Positions 1 through 5,229 of a stretch of 7,259 nt of DNA are shown here, one piece after another. Positions within the stretch are counted from its first letter, which is position 1, and each line of letters starts with the position of its first letter. The translations under genes and the position numbers were made by a program. The notes beneath the pieces were generated by a model. It had not been told where the DNA came from. It did not search any database and was given only the letters and a program-made list of their open reading frames with translations. Source of the DNA: Candidatus Avipropionibacterium avicola (GTDB taxonomy: Bacteria; Actinomycetota; Actinomycetes; Propionibacteriales; Propionibacteriaceae). Where the stretch lies: assembly GCA_018715445.1 (NCBI GenBank), contig DVLP01000233.1, positions 1 to 7,259 on the forward strand, given 5' to 3'.

Positions 1-286
1 CCCAGCCGCCGCCGTCGGTCTCCTGGTCGCACCAGAACTGTTCGGGGGCGACCAGGGCCGGGGTCACGAGCCAGTAGATCCCGCTGGGGGCATCGCCGTC
101 CTGCTGCTTGACCTCCCAGCACGAGCCGGCCGCCGTCGCAGCGCTCAGCCCGTCGGCCGTCTGCAGGGCGGCAGCCGAGGCCACCGTCGGTGGGGCCAGC
201 GTGACGGCGAGGGCGCCGACGGCGGCCAGCGCAATCATGGTGCGGAGGCGTCGCCACCATCGCATCGGCGTGGGCGTGGTGTTCAT
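1..286 (-). CDS. Secreted fibrinogen-like (CDxxxxGGGW domain) protein, C-terminus cut by the window edge
   Basis: Ninety-five codons are visible before the left edge; the rest of the gene is outside. The start at 286 has a good Shine-Dalgarno sequence (GAAGGA) just upstream. The N-terminus is a classic signal peptide: basic RWWRRLR at residues 9-15, a hydrophobic core at 17-31, and an ASA|A cleavage site near residues 36-39. The mature part then shows SCWEVKQQ at 55-62, PSGIYWL at 67-73 and CDQETDGGGW at 86-95. This Cys-Trp, SGxYW, CDxxxxGGGW series is the opening of the bacterial fibrinogen-like domain; eukaryotic relatives such as ficolins bind acetylated sugars. The start codon overlaps the stop of the preceding membrane-protein gene by ATGA, so the two are translationally coupled. 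Inferred role: an exported, possibly glycan-binding surface protein. The family call is strong; the ligand and the remaining domains are unknown. Confidence 0.82.
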   Translation of the reverse strand, partial: MNTTPTPMRWWRRLRTMIALAAVGALAVTLAPPTVASAAALQTADGLSAATAAGSCWEVKQQDGDAPSGIYWLVTPALVAPEQFWCDQETDGGGW

Positions 287-1113
287 CGTTCCTTCTCGTC
301 TTCGGTGGACGCACAGTCCTGCACGTCGGGGATGTCATGGGTGGCGACCTTCCAGACGCCGTCGGAGAACACGGCTCCGTAGAGGTGGGCGACCGGATGG
401 CCGGGGTTGTGCAGGGCGGTGCCCAGGGAGCGTCCCGAGGCATCGAGGACGTCGACCTCGGAGACATCGACGCAGACCTTCACCGTCATGGTCGGCGGGT
501 CGGCCTTGAGGTCACTGCGGACGACCTCGACGCTGACGATCCGGGCCCGGCCCACCTGGCGGTAGCCGAGGTCACGCTGCTCCTGGGCGAAGGCCTCCAT
601 CTCCCCCAGTACGAACCCGGTGGCGACCAGGTCGGCCCCGATCGCGGTGCCGTCGCCGCGTTGACCGATCTGGTCCATGGCATCGATCACCGAGCCGACC
701 GCTTGGGTGACCCGCGGTCGCTCAGTCGTACGGTCACCGATCGGACCGCGCTGCGGCTCGGGGATCCGCAGGGGCCCGCCCGGGGTCTCCTCGTCCCCCT
801 CGTCCCCGGGACTGGGCTCGACCGGCTCACTCGGGGACGTCTCGACCACGGTCGGCTCGTCGTCGGGAGAGGAGGGCGGTGCCGTCTCCGGCTCCGGCGA
901 CGCCGAGGACTCGCCCGGTGTCTCGCCCAGCGTCCAGCCCGGCGCCGACGGTGCCGGCGGGCCAGACCGCCCGTCGCCCGCCGAGCTCCAGGTCAGCACC
1001 CCGATCACCACCACCACGGCGATCGCAGCCATCGGCAGTGCCCAGCGGCGGCGCAGGCGTTGCCCGCGCGTGCCCGCGGCAGCGCTGGTCGTGGTGTCGC
1101 GGCGAGGAGACAT
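283..1113 (-). CDS. Single-pass membrane protein with acidic Pro/Glu/Ser linker and NTF2-like-looking extracytoplasmic domain
   Basis: I do not recognise a named family for this 276-residue protein. A basic N-terminus (residues 1-24, with RLRRR at 19-23) precedes one hydrophobic helix at about 25-43, which suggests an N-in, C-out signal anchor. Residues about 45-130 are a low-complexity linker rich in Pro, Glu, Asp and Ser, strongly acidic at about 84-110, as expected for a segment crossing the cell wall. Residues about 131-270 form a compact domain with predicted helices (VGSVIDAMDQIG, VLGEMEAFAQEQRD) followed by beta-like strands (RARIVSVEVV, MTVKVCVDV, VWKVATHDI). That order resembles NTF2-like or Mce-associated accessory domains. 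Cys214 and Cys267 could form a disulfide outside the cell. The start overlaps the upstream stop (TGATG) with no Shine-Dalgarno of its own, and its stop overlaps the fibrinogen-like gene (ATGA). A scaffold or export-assembly role is an inference from context. Confidence 0.83.
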   Translation of the reverse strand: MSPRRDTTTSAAAGTRGQRLRRRWALPMAAIAVVVVIGVLTWSSAGDGRSGPPAPSAPGWTLGETPGESSASPEPETAPPSSPDDEPTVVETSPSEPVEPSPGDEGDEETPGGPLRIPEPQRGPIGDRTTERPRVTQAVGSVIDAMDQIGQRGDGTAIGADLVATGFVLGEMEAFAQEQRDLGYRQVGRARIVSVEVVRSDLKADPPTMTVKVCVDVSEVDVLDASGRSLGTALHNPGHPVAHLYGAVFSDGVWKVATHDIPDVQDCASTEDEKER

Positions 1114-1532
1114 CAGGCGGCCGTTCCGTGTCCGGGCACCGAGGCGGTGGCAGCGGTGACGCTGTCGGCCGCCGAGACCCGCCGCGGCGTCACGGTGACG
1201 AAGCCCTCCCCGTGCGGGACCGGCTCCCGGGCGATCACGTAGCGACGTCCGGGTACGGGATCCTGCAACCGGTACCGTCGCACGCCTCCCACCCCACGCA
1301 GGTGGGAGACCAACGCCAGCCGGTCCTCGATGCCGGTCAGGGGCGGCCTGCCGTACAGGTCGTGGACCAGGTCGTCGTCCAGCAGGGCGATCGTGACCGG
1401 GCCGTGCCGTTCACCGAGTTGGGCGAGCACGTCCAGGTCACGCACGCTGATCACGTCGAACACCGCGACCAGGCAGGCGGTGTCGGTCGCCTCCGGTGCA
1501 CCGGTGGGTCGTTCGTCGGTCCGCTCCGACAT
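1113..1532 (-). CDS. Degenerate nucleotidyltransferase-like protein (predicted pseudoenzyme)
   Basis: This 139-residue protein follows the cytidylyltransferase fold pattern. VAVFDVISVRDLDVL (22-36) lines up with PGAWDMFHLGHLTIL of the intact gene at 3124-3540. ALLDDDLVHDLYGRPPL then matches GVVSDEALLEVRGHLPL, and IEDRLALVSHLRGV matches QEERLEIIRAIDVV. The HxGH nucleotide-binding motif is gone: the two His positions are Ser29 and Asp32, and the Gly is Arg31. The KGDDW segment is absent, and the terminal SSTGLR motif has become VSAADSV. The frame is open and GC3-rich, so this looks like a maintained protein rather than decay. The Met at 1532 is chosen because it overlaps the transferase stop as TGATG, with GGGGTG upstream; the frame stays open to 1679, but that part only shadows the transferase. 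It may be a partner or regulatory subunit of the intact enzyme or the transferase; this is inferred. Confidence 0.8.
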   Translation of the reverse strand: MSERTDERPTGAPEATDTACLVAVFDVISVRDLDVLAQLGERHGPVTIALLDDDLVHDLYGRPPLTGIEDRLALVSHLRGVGGVRRYRLQDPVPGRRYVIAREPVPHGEGFVTVTPRRVSAADSVTAATASVPGHGTAA

Positions 1533-3055
1533 CAGAACGCACCCCGCTTGGCCACGACGGCGCCGAGGGTCTTCCACAGCAGCAGGAAGTCCATGCTGAG
1601 GCACCAGTTCTCGACATAGCGCAGGTCGAGGCGCACCGACTCCTCCCAGCTCAACAGGGAGCGTCCACTGACCTGCCACAGACCCGTGAGGCCCGGTTTG
1701 ACCAGGAGTCGCCGGTGGACCTCGTCGGAGTACTGGGCGACCTCACTCGGCAGGGGTGGGCGCGGACCGACCAGCGACATCGATCCGGCAAGGATGTTGA
1801 ACAGTTGGGGCAGTTCGTCCAGGGAGTACCGGCGCAGGAACCCACCGACCCGGGTGATCCGGGGATCAGCGGCCATCTTGAACAGGATGCCGGCCCCCTC
1901 GTTGCGGGCGGCGAGCTCGGCGAGCCGGGCTTCGGCATCGACCACCATGGAACGGAACTTGTACATCGTGAACGTCCGTCCCCCGAGCCCAACCCTGGTC
2001 TGGCGGAAGAGCACCGGCCCGGGAGAGGAGAGCTTGATGGCCAGGGCGATCGCGAGCATCACCGGCGCCAGCGCGCACAGTCCGAGCGCGGTCAGCACGA
2101 TGTCGGTCCCCCGCTTGACCACGCGGCGCCAGCCCGTGAAGTGGGGCCGCTCCACGTGGACCAACGGCAAGCCGATGTGCGGGTGCAGGTGCAGGCGGGG
2201 GCCTGCCACCTCGACCACGCCCGGGTTGACCAACAGCGCGACATTGCTGTCCTCCAAGGACCAGGAGAGTCGCCGCAGGAACTCCGGGGACTGACTGGCG
2301 GTCACCGCCACGGCCTCACAACGGGTCCGTGACACCGCCTCGGTCACATGGTCGGTGTCGGCGATCACCGGAAGTCCGACCTCGACGGCACGACGCACCT
2401 GATCGGCGGGGACGCAGACGCCCACCACGTCGAGGCCGCAGTGCAGGTCGCGTTGCAGCACGGTGCTCAGGTGTCGGACGGCGGTCACCGACCCGACCGC
2501 CAACACTCCCCGCAACAGACGTCCTCGCACCTGTTGGTGGTGGATCACCTTGCGGGACACGAACCGCACCACCAGGCCGAGGCCGATCAGTCCGGGCAGG
2601 GCCACGACACTGACCGTCACGACCTGGGGCAACGACCACAATGATCCCGCCAGCGCCGCGATCACCACCAGCAGGACCGACGCCTTGGCCACGGCAGCCA
2701 GTTCGCTGCTGCCCACCGCGATGTGGGAAGCCACATAGCCGCCCAGCAGGGCCACTGTGACCGGCCACACCGCGATCCCCACGAGGACCGCGGGCAGTGG
2801 CAGCTCGGCACCGACCAGGGCGTGGGCGGCCAGCAGTGAGACCGTGACCACGACCATGTCGGCACCCAGCAGGGCAGCCAGGTAGGGACGGGTCCAGCGG
2901 CGGGACGGTTGCTGGACCCGGATCGGTGTCGGAGCCGGTGCTTCGGTGTCACCCACCCGCCTGACGGGCGATCCCTGACTCGCCGGCCCCAGTCTCTGAG
3001 CGTTGTCGTACGGTCGGTGCCGACGATGCACCGATTCCTCTTCCTGGACAGACAT
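1532..3055 (-). CDS. Polyprenyl-phosphate sugar-1-phosphate transferase (WbaP-type initiating phosphoglycosyltransferase)
   Basis: This membrane enzyme moves a sugar-1-phosphate from a nucleotide sugar to undecaprenyl phosphate, the first step of a lipid-linked surface glycan. The length of 507 aa is normal for the long form. The N-terminus has four hydrophobic helices (about 56-80, 86-108, 120-140, 143-165), followed by a soluble CoA-binding-like domain at about 178-295. The catalytic bacterial sugar transferase domain begins at KRGTDIV (314-320) with its membrane re-entrant helix at 317-341. It continues through GPVLFRQTRVG (346-356), YKFRSM (365-370), the catalytic Asp413-Glu414 dyad in SLDELPQLFN, LVGPRPPLPSE (428-438) and PGLTGLWQVSGR (454-465). 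All motifs are intact; the sugar cannot be read from the sequence. The start at 3055 has GGGGGAG three bases upstream. A spacer of 68 nt separates it from the cytidylyltransferase gene upstream, and the next gene overlaps its stop (TGATG). Confidence 0.95.
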   Translation of the reverse strand: MSVQEEESVHRRHRPYDNAQRLGPASQGSPVRRVGDTEAPAPTPIRVQQPSRRWTRPYLAALLGADMVVVTVSLLAAHALVGAELPLPAVLVGIAVWPVTVALLGGYVASHIAVGSSELAAVAKASVLLVVIAALAGSLWSLPQVVTVSVVALPGLIGLGLVVRFVSRKVIHHQQVRGRLLRGVLAVGSVTAVRHLSTVLQRDLHCGLDVVGVCVPADQVRRAVEVGLPVIADTDHVTEAVSRTRCEAVAVTASQSPEFLRRLSWSLEDSNVALLVNPGVVEVAGPRLHLHPHIGLPLVHVERPHFTGWRRVVKRGTDIVLTALGLCALAPVMLAIALAIKLSSPGPVLFRQTRVGLGGRTFTMYKFRSMVVDAEARLAELAARNEGAGILFKMAADPRITRVGGFLRRYSLDELPQLFNILAGSMSLVGPRPPLPSEVAQYSDEVHRRLLVKPGLTGLWQVSGRSLLSWEESVRLDLRYVENWCLSMDFLLLWKTLGAVVAKRGAF

Positions 3056-3123
3056 CTACTCCCCCGAGTGTGTTCTGCGGTTCTTCGATTGTGCAGCTGT
3101 GGTGCGGCGTCGGTGCCGCCCAC
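3056..3123 (-). other. Short spacer before the sugar transferase gene
   Basis: These 68 bases separate the cytidylyltransferase stop from the transferase start. They hold the transferase Shine-Dalgarno (GGGGGAG, 3059-3065), a small 5-bp G/C stem with a 6-nt loop at 3104-3119, and a slightly A-rich stretch. I see no convincing -35/-10 pair, so read-through from upstream is at least as likely as a separate promoter. Confidence 0.5.
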
Positions 3124-3540
3124 TCAGTGCACGCGGGTGGACACCCGTGCACGTAGGCCGGTGCTCGAGACATGGGGGGTGTACGGGAAGTAGTGCACCC
3201 GCACACCCACACTGCCCATGTCTCGTTCCAGTGCATCGCCCTTCGGCGTGCCACGCCAGTCGTCGCCCTTGAAGAGGACGTCGAACGGGGTGTGCCGCCA
3301 GACATTCACCTTGCTGCCGCCACGGTCGAGCACCACGGCGTCGACGACGTCGATCGCGCGGATGATCTCGAGCCGTTCCTCCTGGGGCACCAGCGGCAGA
3401 TGACCACGAACCTCGAGCAGTGCCTCGTCCGAGACCACGCCCACGATGAGGTGGTCACACGACTCCCGGGCGCGACACAGGATGGTCAGGTGCCCCAGAT
3501 GGAACATGTCCCATGCTCCCGGGACATATCCCCTGATCAC
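3124..3540 (-). CDS. Cytidylyltransferase-like (HxGH) nucleotidyltransferase
   Basis: This soluble 138-residue enzyme belongs to the glycerol-3-phosphate/ethanolamine-phosphate cytidylyltransferase superfamily, which joins CTP (or ATP) to a phosphorylated small molecule and releases pyrophosphate. Visible motifs are GAWDMFHLGHL (8-18) with the catalytic His14 and His17, QEERLEIIRAI (53-63), FKGDDW (90-95) and the terminal SSTGLR (125-130). The length is typical for the compact TagD-like form. The frame stays open upstream to 3636, but the extra 32 residues do not resemble the family, whereas the GTG at 3540 gives the expected MIRGYVPG opening. That GTG overlaps a tiny upstream ORF as GTGA. 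Next to a phosphoglycosyltransferase and a CapK-like enzyme, it probably makes a CDP-activated unit such as a polyol for a surface polymer. The exact substrate is not determinable from the sequence. Confidence 0.9.
   Translation of the reverse strand: MIRGYVPGAWDMFHLGHLTILCRARESCDHLIVGVVSDEALLEVRGHLPLVPQEERLEIIRAIDVVDAVVLDRGGSKVNVWRHTPFDVLFKGDDWRGTPKGDALERDMGSVGVRVHYFPYTPHVSSTGLRARVSTRVH
3127..3152 (-). terminator. Hairpin at the 3' end of the cytidylyltransferase gene (possible U-less terminator)
   Basis: Arms GTGCAC (3127-3132) and GTGCAC (3147-3152) pair, then GGGT (3135-3138) pairs with ACCC (3143-3146) around a GGAC loop. A 2-nt GC bulge lies on one side. This gives a 10-bp stem ending directly before the stop codon. 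No T-tract follows in the reading direction, so it could terminate poorly, pause polymerase, protect the mRNA end, or be a coding coincidence. Confidence 0.4.
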
Positions 3541-3617
3541 GTCACTCGTCCGAGCGCGTCGAACTGCATGATCTGATTGTCGACATCGACAAACACATCC
3601 CGAGATAGCGTCATCAC
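3537..3617 (-). CDS. Possible 25-26 codon leader ORF overlapping the cytidylyltransferase start
   Basis: A GTG (3617) followed directly by ATG (3614) opens a short frame reading MTLSRDVFVDVDNQIMQFDA and five more residues. It ends in a TGA that overlaps the GTG start of the cytidylyltransferase (GTGA). GGGGGG lies 6 and 9 bases upstream of the two candidate starts, like the GGGGGA-type sites of the CapK-like and transferase genes. The cytidylyltransferase has only a weak site of its own, so coupling would make sense. Against it, third positions are only about two-thirds G/C, with codons such as CTA, TCT, TTT and AAT that are rare in the neighbours, and a palindrome sits inside. The peptide matches no family I know. 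It may simply be a regulatory spacer that happens to be open. Confidence 0.25.
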   Translation of the reverse strand: MMTLSRDVFVDVDNQIMQFDALGRVT

Positions 3618-3660
3618 GGTAGACCCCCCGATCCACAGTGCCTCTGACTGACCGGCGACG
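3541..3660 (-). other. Regulatory-looking spacer upstream of the cytidylyltransferase gene
   Basis: This 120-base spacer follows the CapK-like stop and is visibly less GC-rich than the genes around it. From its upstream end it contains one arm of the 3636-3676 hairpin, a GGGGGG stretch (3624-3629), the possible leader ORF and the 3577-3592 palindrome. The 8-mer GTAGACCC occurs at 3619-3626 and again at 3685-3692. A TACACT hexamer (minus strand, 3687-3682) could be a -10 box, but I find no acceptable -35 at 16-18 bases, so no promoter is called. Confidence 0.5.
3577..3592. promoter_or_regulatory. Perfect 7+7 palindrome, candidate operator or small RNA hairpin
   Basis: TTGTCGA (3577-3583) and TCGACAA (3586-3592) are exact inverted repeats separated by CA, in a locally A/T-richer patch 37 bases upstream of the cytidylyltransferase GTG. 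Dimeric regulators such as TetR- or GntR-family proteins bind sites of this shape. In RNA the same bases give a 6-bp stem with a 4-nt loop. I cannot assign a regulator, and no regulator gene is in the window. Confidence 0.4.
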
Positions 3661-3676
3661 TTACCGGTCGGCACTG
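3636..3676 (-). terminator. Bulged 13-bp stem-loop spanning the CapK-like stop codon
   Basis: Outer arms CAGTGCC (3636-3642) and GGCACTG (3670-3676) pair perfectly over 7 bp, and inner arms GACCGG (3650-3655) and CCGGTC (3664-3669) pair over 6 bp. An 8-nt loop at 3656-3663 holds the gene's TAA stop. The two arm segments are contiguous on one side and separated by 7 unpaired bases (3643-3649) on the other. No T-run follows on the minus strand. It may be a U-less terminator, an attenuator or an mRNA-processing signal between the CapK-like gene and the transferase operon. Confidence 0.5.
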
Positions 3677-5091
3677 CCCTGAGTGTAGACCCTCGGCGCG
3701 CCGCCGGGCAGAAATGTTTTCTCACCCTCCGGCACACCGCCCTTCGTCGTGACCTCGGAGACGACCAGCCGCGCCTTGCCCCCGCTGCTGTCGACCGCGG
3801 ACACCGGCACCGCCTCCACCGCCACCTCGCCGGCGAGGAACCCGGCCACCTGACGGCGCACCTGCTCGGCAGCCTCGGCTGCGGCGGCAGGATCCGGACC
3901 CGCGACATAGCGGATGCTGATCCGGTGGTCACGGCCCTGGTGCACCTGGAACTGGCGGACCGCTCCCGGCCACGGGTTGAACAGCCCACCCAGTCCTCCC
4001 GAGACCGTCCGACCCGAGGGTGCGCGCAGGATGTCGGCCACCCGACCGTCGAGGTGGTCGATCCGCCCTAGGGTGCGACCGCAGGGACAGGGGCCGGACA
4101 ACACACGGGTCCGATCCCCGATCCTGTAACGCACCAAGGGAAAGACCCGGTTGTCGAAGTCGGTGACCAGCACCTCACCGGTCTGCCCGTCGGGCACCGT
4201 CACCCCGTCGGCGTCGACCACTTCGACCCGGCGTCGGTCCGCCAGGACGTGGAGTCCGCGATGACCCGAGCACTCGGCCGCGATCCAGGACACCTCGGCA
4301 CTGCGGTAGGTGTCGTGGACCGGGGCGCCGAGGGCCTGCTCGATCACCGTGCGTTGTCCGGCGTGCAACGACGAGGCGGTCACCGAGATCGCCCGCAGGC
4401 CAGCGGGCGGACCGATCCCGCTGCTGACATGGCGGGCATAGTCGGCCACCCCTTCGACATACCCGGTGAGCAGGCGTGGACGAACCCGGTCGACCGCGCG
4501 GGCGAACTCCTCCATGCTGTCGGCCGTCGTGCCGCGGGCATCGAGCAGGACCTGGCGGGTCGGCCACCACTCCAGGGTGTGGGCGAGCTTCGCCCGGCCC
4601 CGACGGCTCTGGCGATAGATGTAGGCGACGTCGTCGCCGGGATGGATCCCCCACCAGGAGTGGACCCGCCACCACAGGGCGGCGGTCGGTGCGGTGCGAT
4701 CGTTCTGGACGATCAGGGGTCGGCCGGTGCTACCACCGGTGCGCGACGGCAACCGGTCACGGGGTCGTGAGGTTGCCGAGACCAGGGCATCAGGGGCATC
4801 CTGCAGATGCTGTTTGGTCAACGCAGGCAGGGATGTGAAGTTCGACGGCTCGGCGACATCGGCCTCGGTGAAGCCGGCGGATCGGTAGTGCTCCCGGTAG
4901 AACTCGGTGGTACGGAAGGCGTGCAGGGCGATCCGTGCGCTGCGCTCGGCCACCAGAGCGGCCAGGGCCTGCGGTGCCAGTCGTTCGACGGCCAGCATCT
5001 CGGTCAACGCGGCTCGGTCCCGTCCCATGACCAGGCGGGTCTTGGCATCGAAGATGCGCCGCTGCAGCCGCGGTCTGAATGAGTCCATCAT
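3661..5091 (-). CDS. CapK/PaaK-like adenylate-forming enzyme (phenylacetate-CoA ligase family)
   Basis: This 476-residue soluble protein belongs to the adenylate-forming superfamily, whose members activate a carboxylate with ATP. The P-loop-like motif SRTGGSTGRP is at 116-125, YRSAE at 262-266, PDGQTGEVLVTDF at 300-312 and RYRIGD at 321-326. A metal-binding-looking CPCGR is at 335-339, and a C-terminal GGKARLV (437-443) carries the lysine (Lys439) usual in this family. The length fits the CapK/coenzyme F390-synthetase-like branch, which often lies in capsule and exopolysaccharide loci. That context, more than any phenylacetate pathway gene, suggests it activates an acyl group that decorates the glycan; the substrate is unknown. 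Two ATGs occur in tandem (5091, 5088), and the second is better spaced from GGGGGA upstream (6 rather than 3 bases). A 138-nt gap separates it from the methyltransferase, and a bulged hairpin covers its stop. Confidence 0.9.
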   Translation of the reverse strand: MMDSFRPRLQRRIFDAKTRLVMGRDRAALTEMLAVERLAPQALAALVAERSARIALHAFRTTEFYREHYRSAGFTEADVAEPSNFTSLPALTKQHLQDAPDALVSATSRPRDRLPSRTGGSTGRPLIVQNDRTAPTAALWWRVHSWWGIHPGDDVAYIYRQSRRGRAKLAHTLEWWPTRQVLLDARGTTADSMEEFARAVDRVRPRLLTGYVEGVADYARHVSSGIGPPAGLRAISVTASSLHAGQRTVIEQALGAPVHDTYRSAEVSWIAAECSGHRGLHVLADRRRVEVVDADGVTVPDGQTGEVLVTDFDNRVFPLVRYRIGDRTRVLSGPCPCGRTLGRIDHLDGRVADILRAPSGRTVSGGLGGLFNPWPGAVRQFQVHQGRDHRISIRYVAGPDPAAAAEAAEQVRRQVAGFLAGEVAVEAVPVSAVDSSGGKARLVVSEVTTKGGVPEGEKTFLPGGAPRVYTQGSADR

Positions 5092-5229
5092 TGGTCCCCC
5101 GTACTCGCCGGCCCCCCGCCGACCCGGTCATGGTACTGCGCGGCCTTCGCCACGTGGGAATGAGCGTCGAGGCGCTGGGTGTCACCGACCGTGGCGGAAC
5201 GGGGCGCGACGGACCTCGGGAGGACCGGC
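5092..5229 (-). other. Spacer between methyltransferase and CapK-like gene
   Basis: These 138 non-coding bases hold the CapK-like Shine-Dalgarno (GGGGGA, 5095-5100) and an 8-bp palindrome CCACGTGG at 5150-5157. A TACCAT hexamer (minus strand, 5135-5130) could be a -10 box but has no recognisable -35 at normal spacing. An imperfect 6-bp inverted repeat lies near the methyltransferase stop. A promoter for the CapK-like gene is expected here from the change in gene content, but I cannot locate it with confidence. Confidence 0.45.

Noticed and set aside
337..1242. Long plus-strand open frame of 301 codons opposite the membrane-protein gene
   Set aside because: It is low-complexity, rich in Arg, Gly and His, and is an antisense shadow created by high GC. 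The minus-strand frame has the membrane anchor, the linker and coupled start/stop codons.
1533..1679. N-terminal extension of the degenerate nucleotidyltransferase into the transferase gene
   Set aside because: The extra 49 residues only shadow conserved transferase codons, while the Met at 1532 gives a TGATG overlap like the other junctions.
1496..2332. Plus-strand open frame of 278 codons antisense to the sugar transferase
   Set aside because: The opposite strand carries every motif of the bacterial sugar transferase family. The plus frame shows no recognisable domain and is rich in His, Gln and Arg, as shadows are.
3541..3636. N-terminal extension of the intact cytidylyltransferase by 32 residues
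   Set aside because: The added residues are Cys- and Arg-rich and unlike the family, which normally begins within a few residues of the GxFDxxHxGH motif. The GTG at 3540 fits.
3682..3687. TACACT as a -10 promoter box
   Set aside because: No acceptable -35 hexamer lies 16-18 bases upstream, and the site is inside the CapK-like coding region.
5150..5157. CCACGTGG palindrome as a regulator site
   Set aside because: An 8-bp palindrome without longer flanking symmetry is expected by chance in GC-rich DNA; it is mentioned only as content of the spacer.
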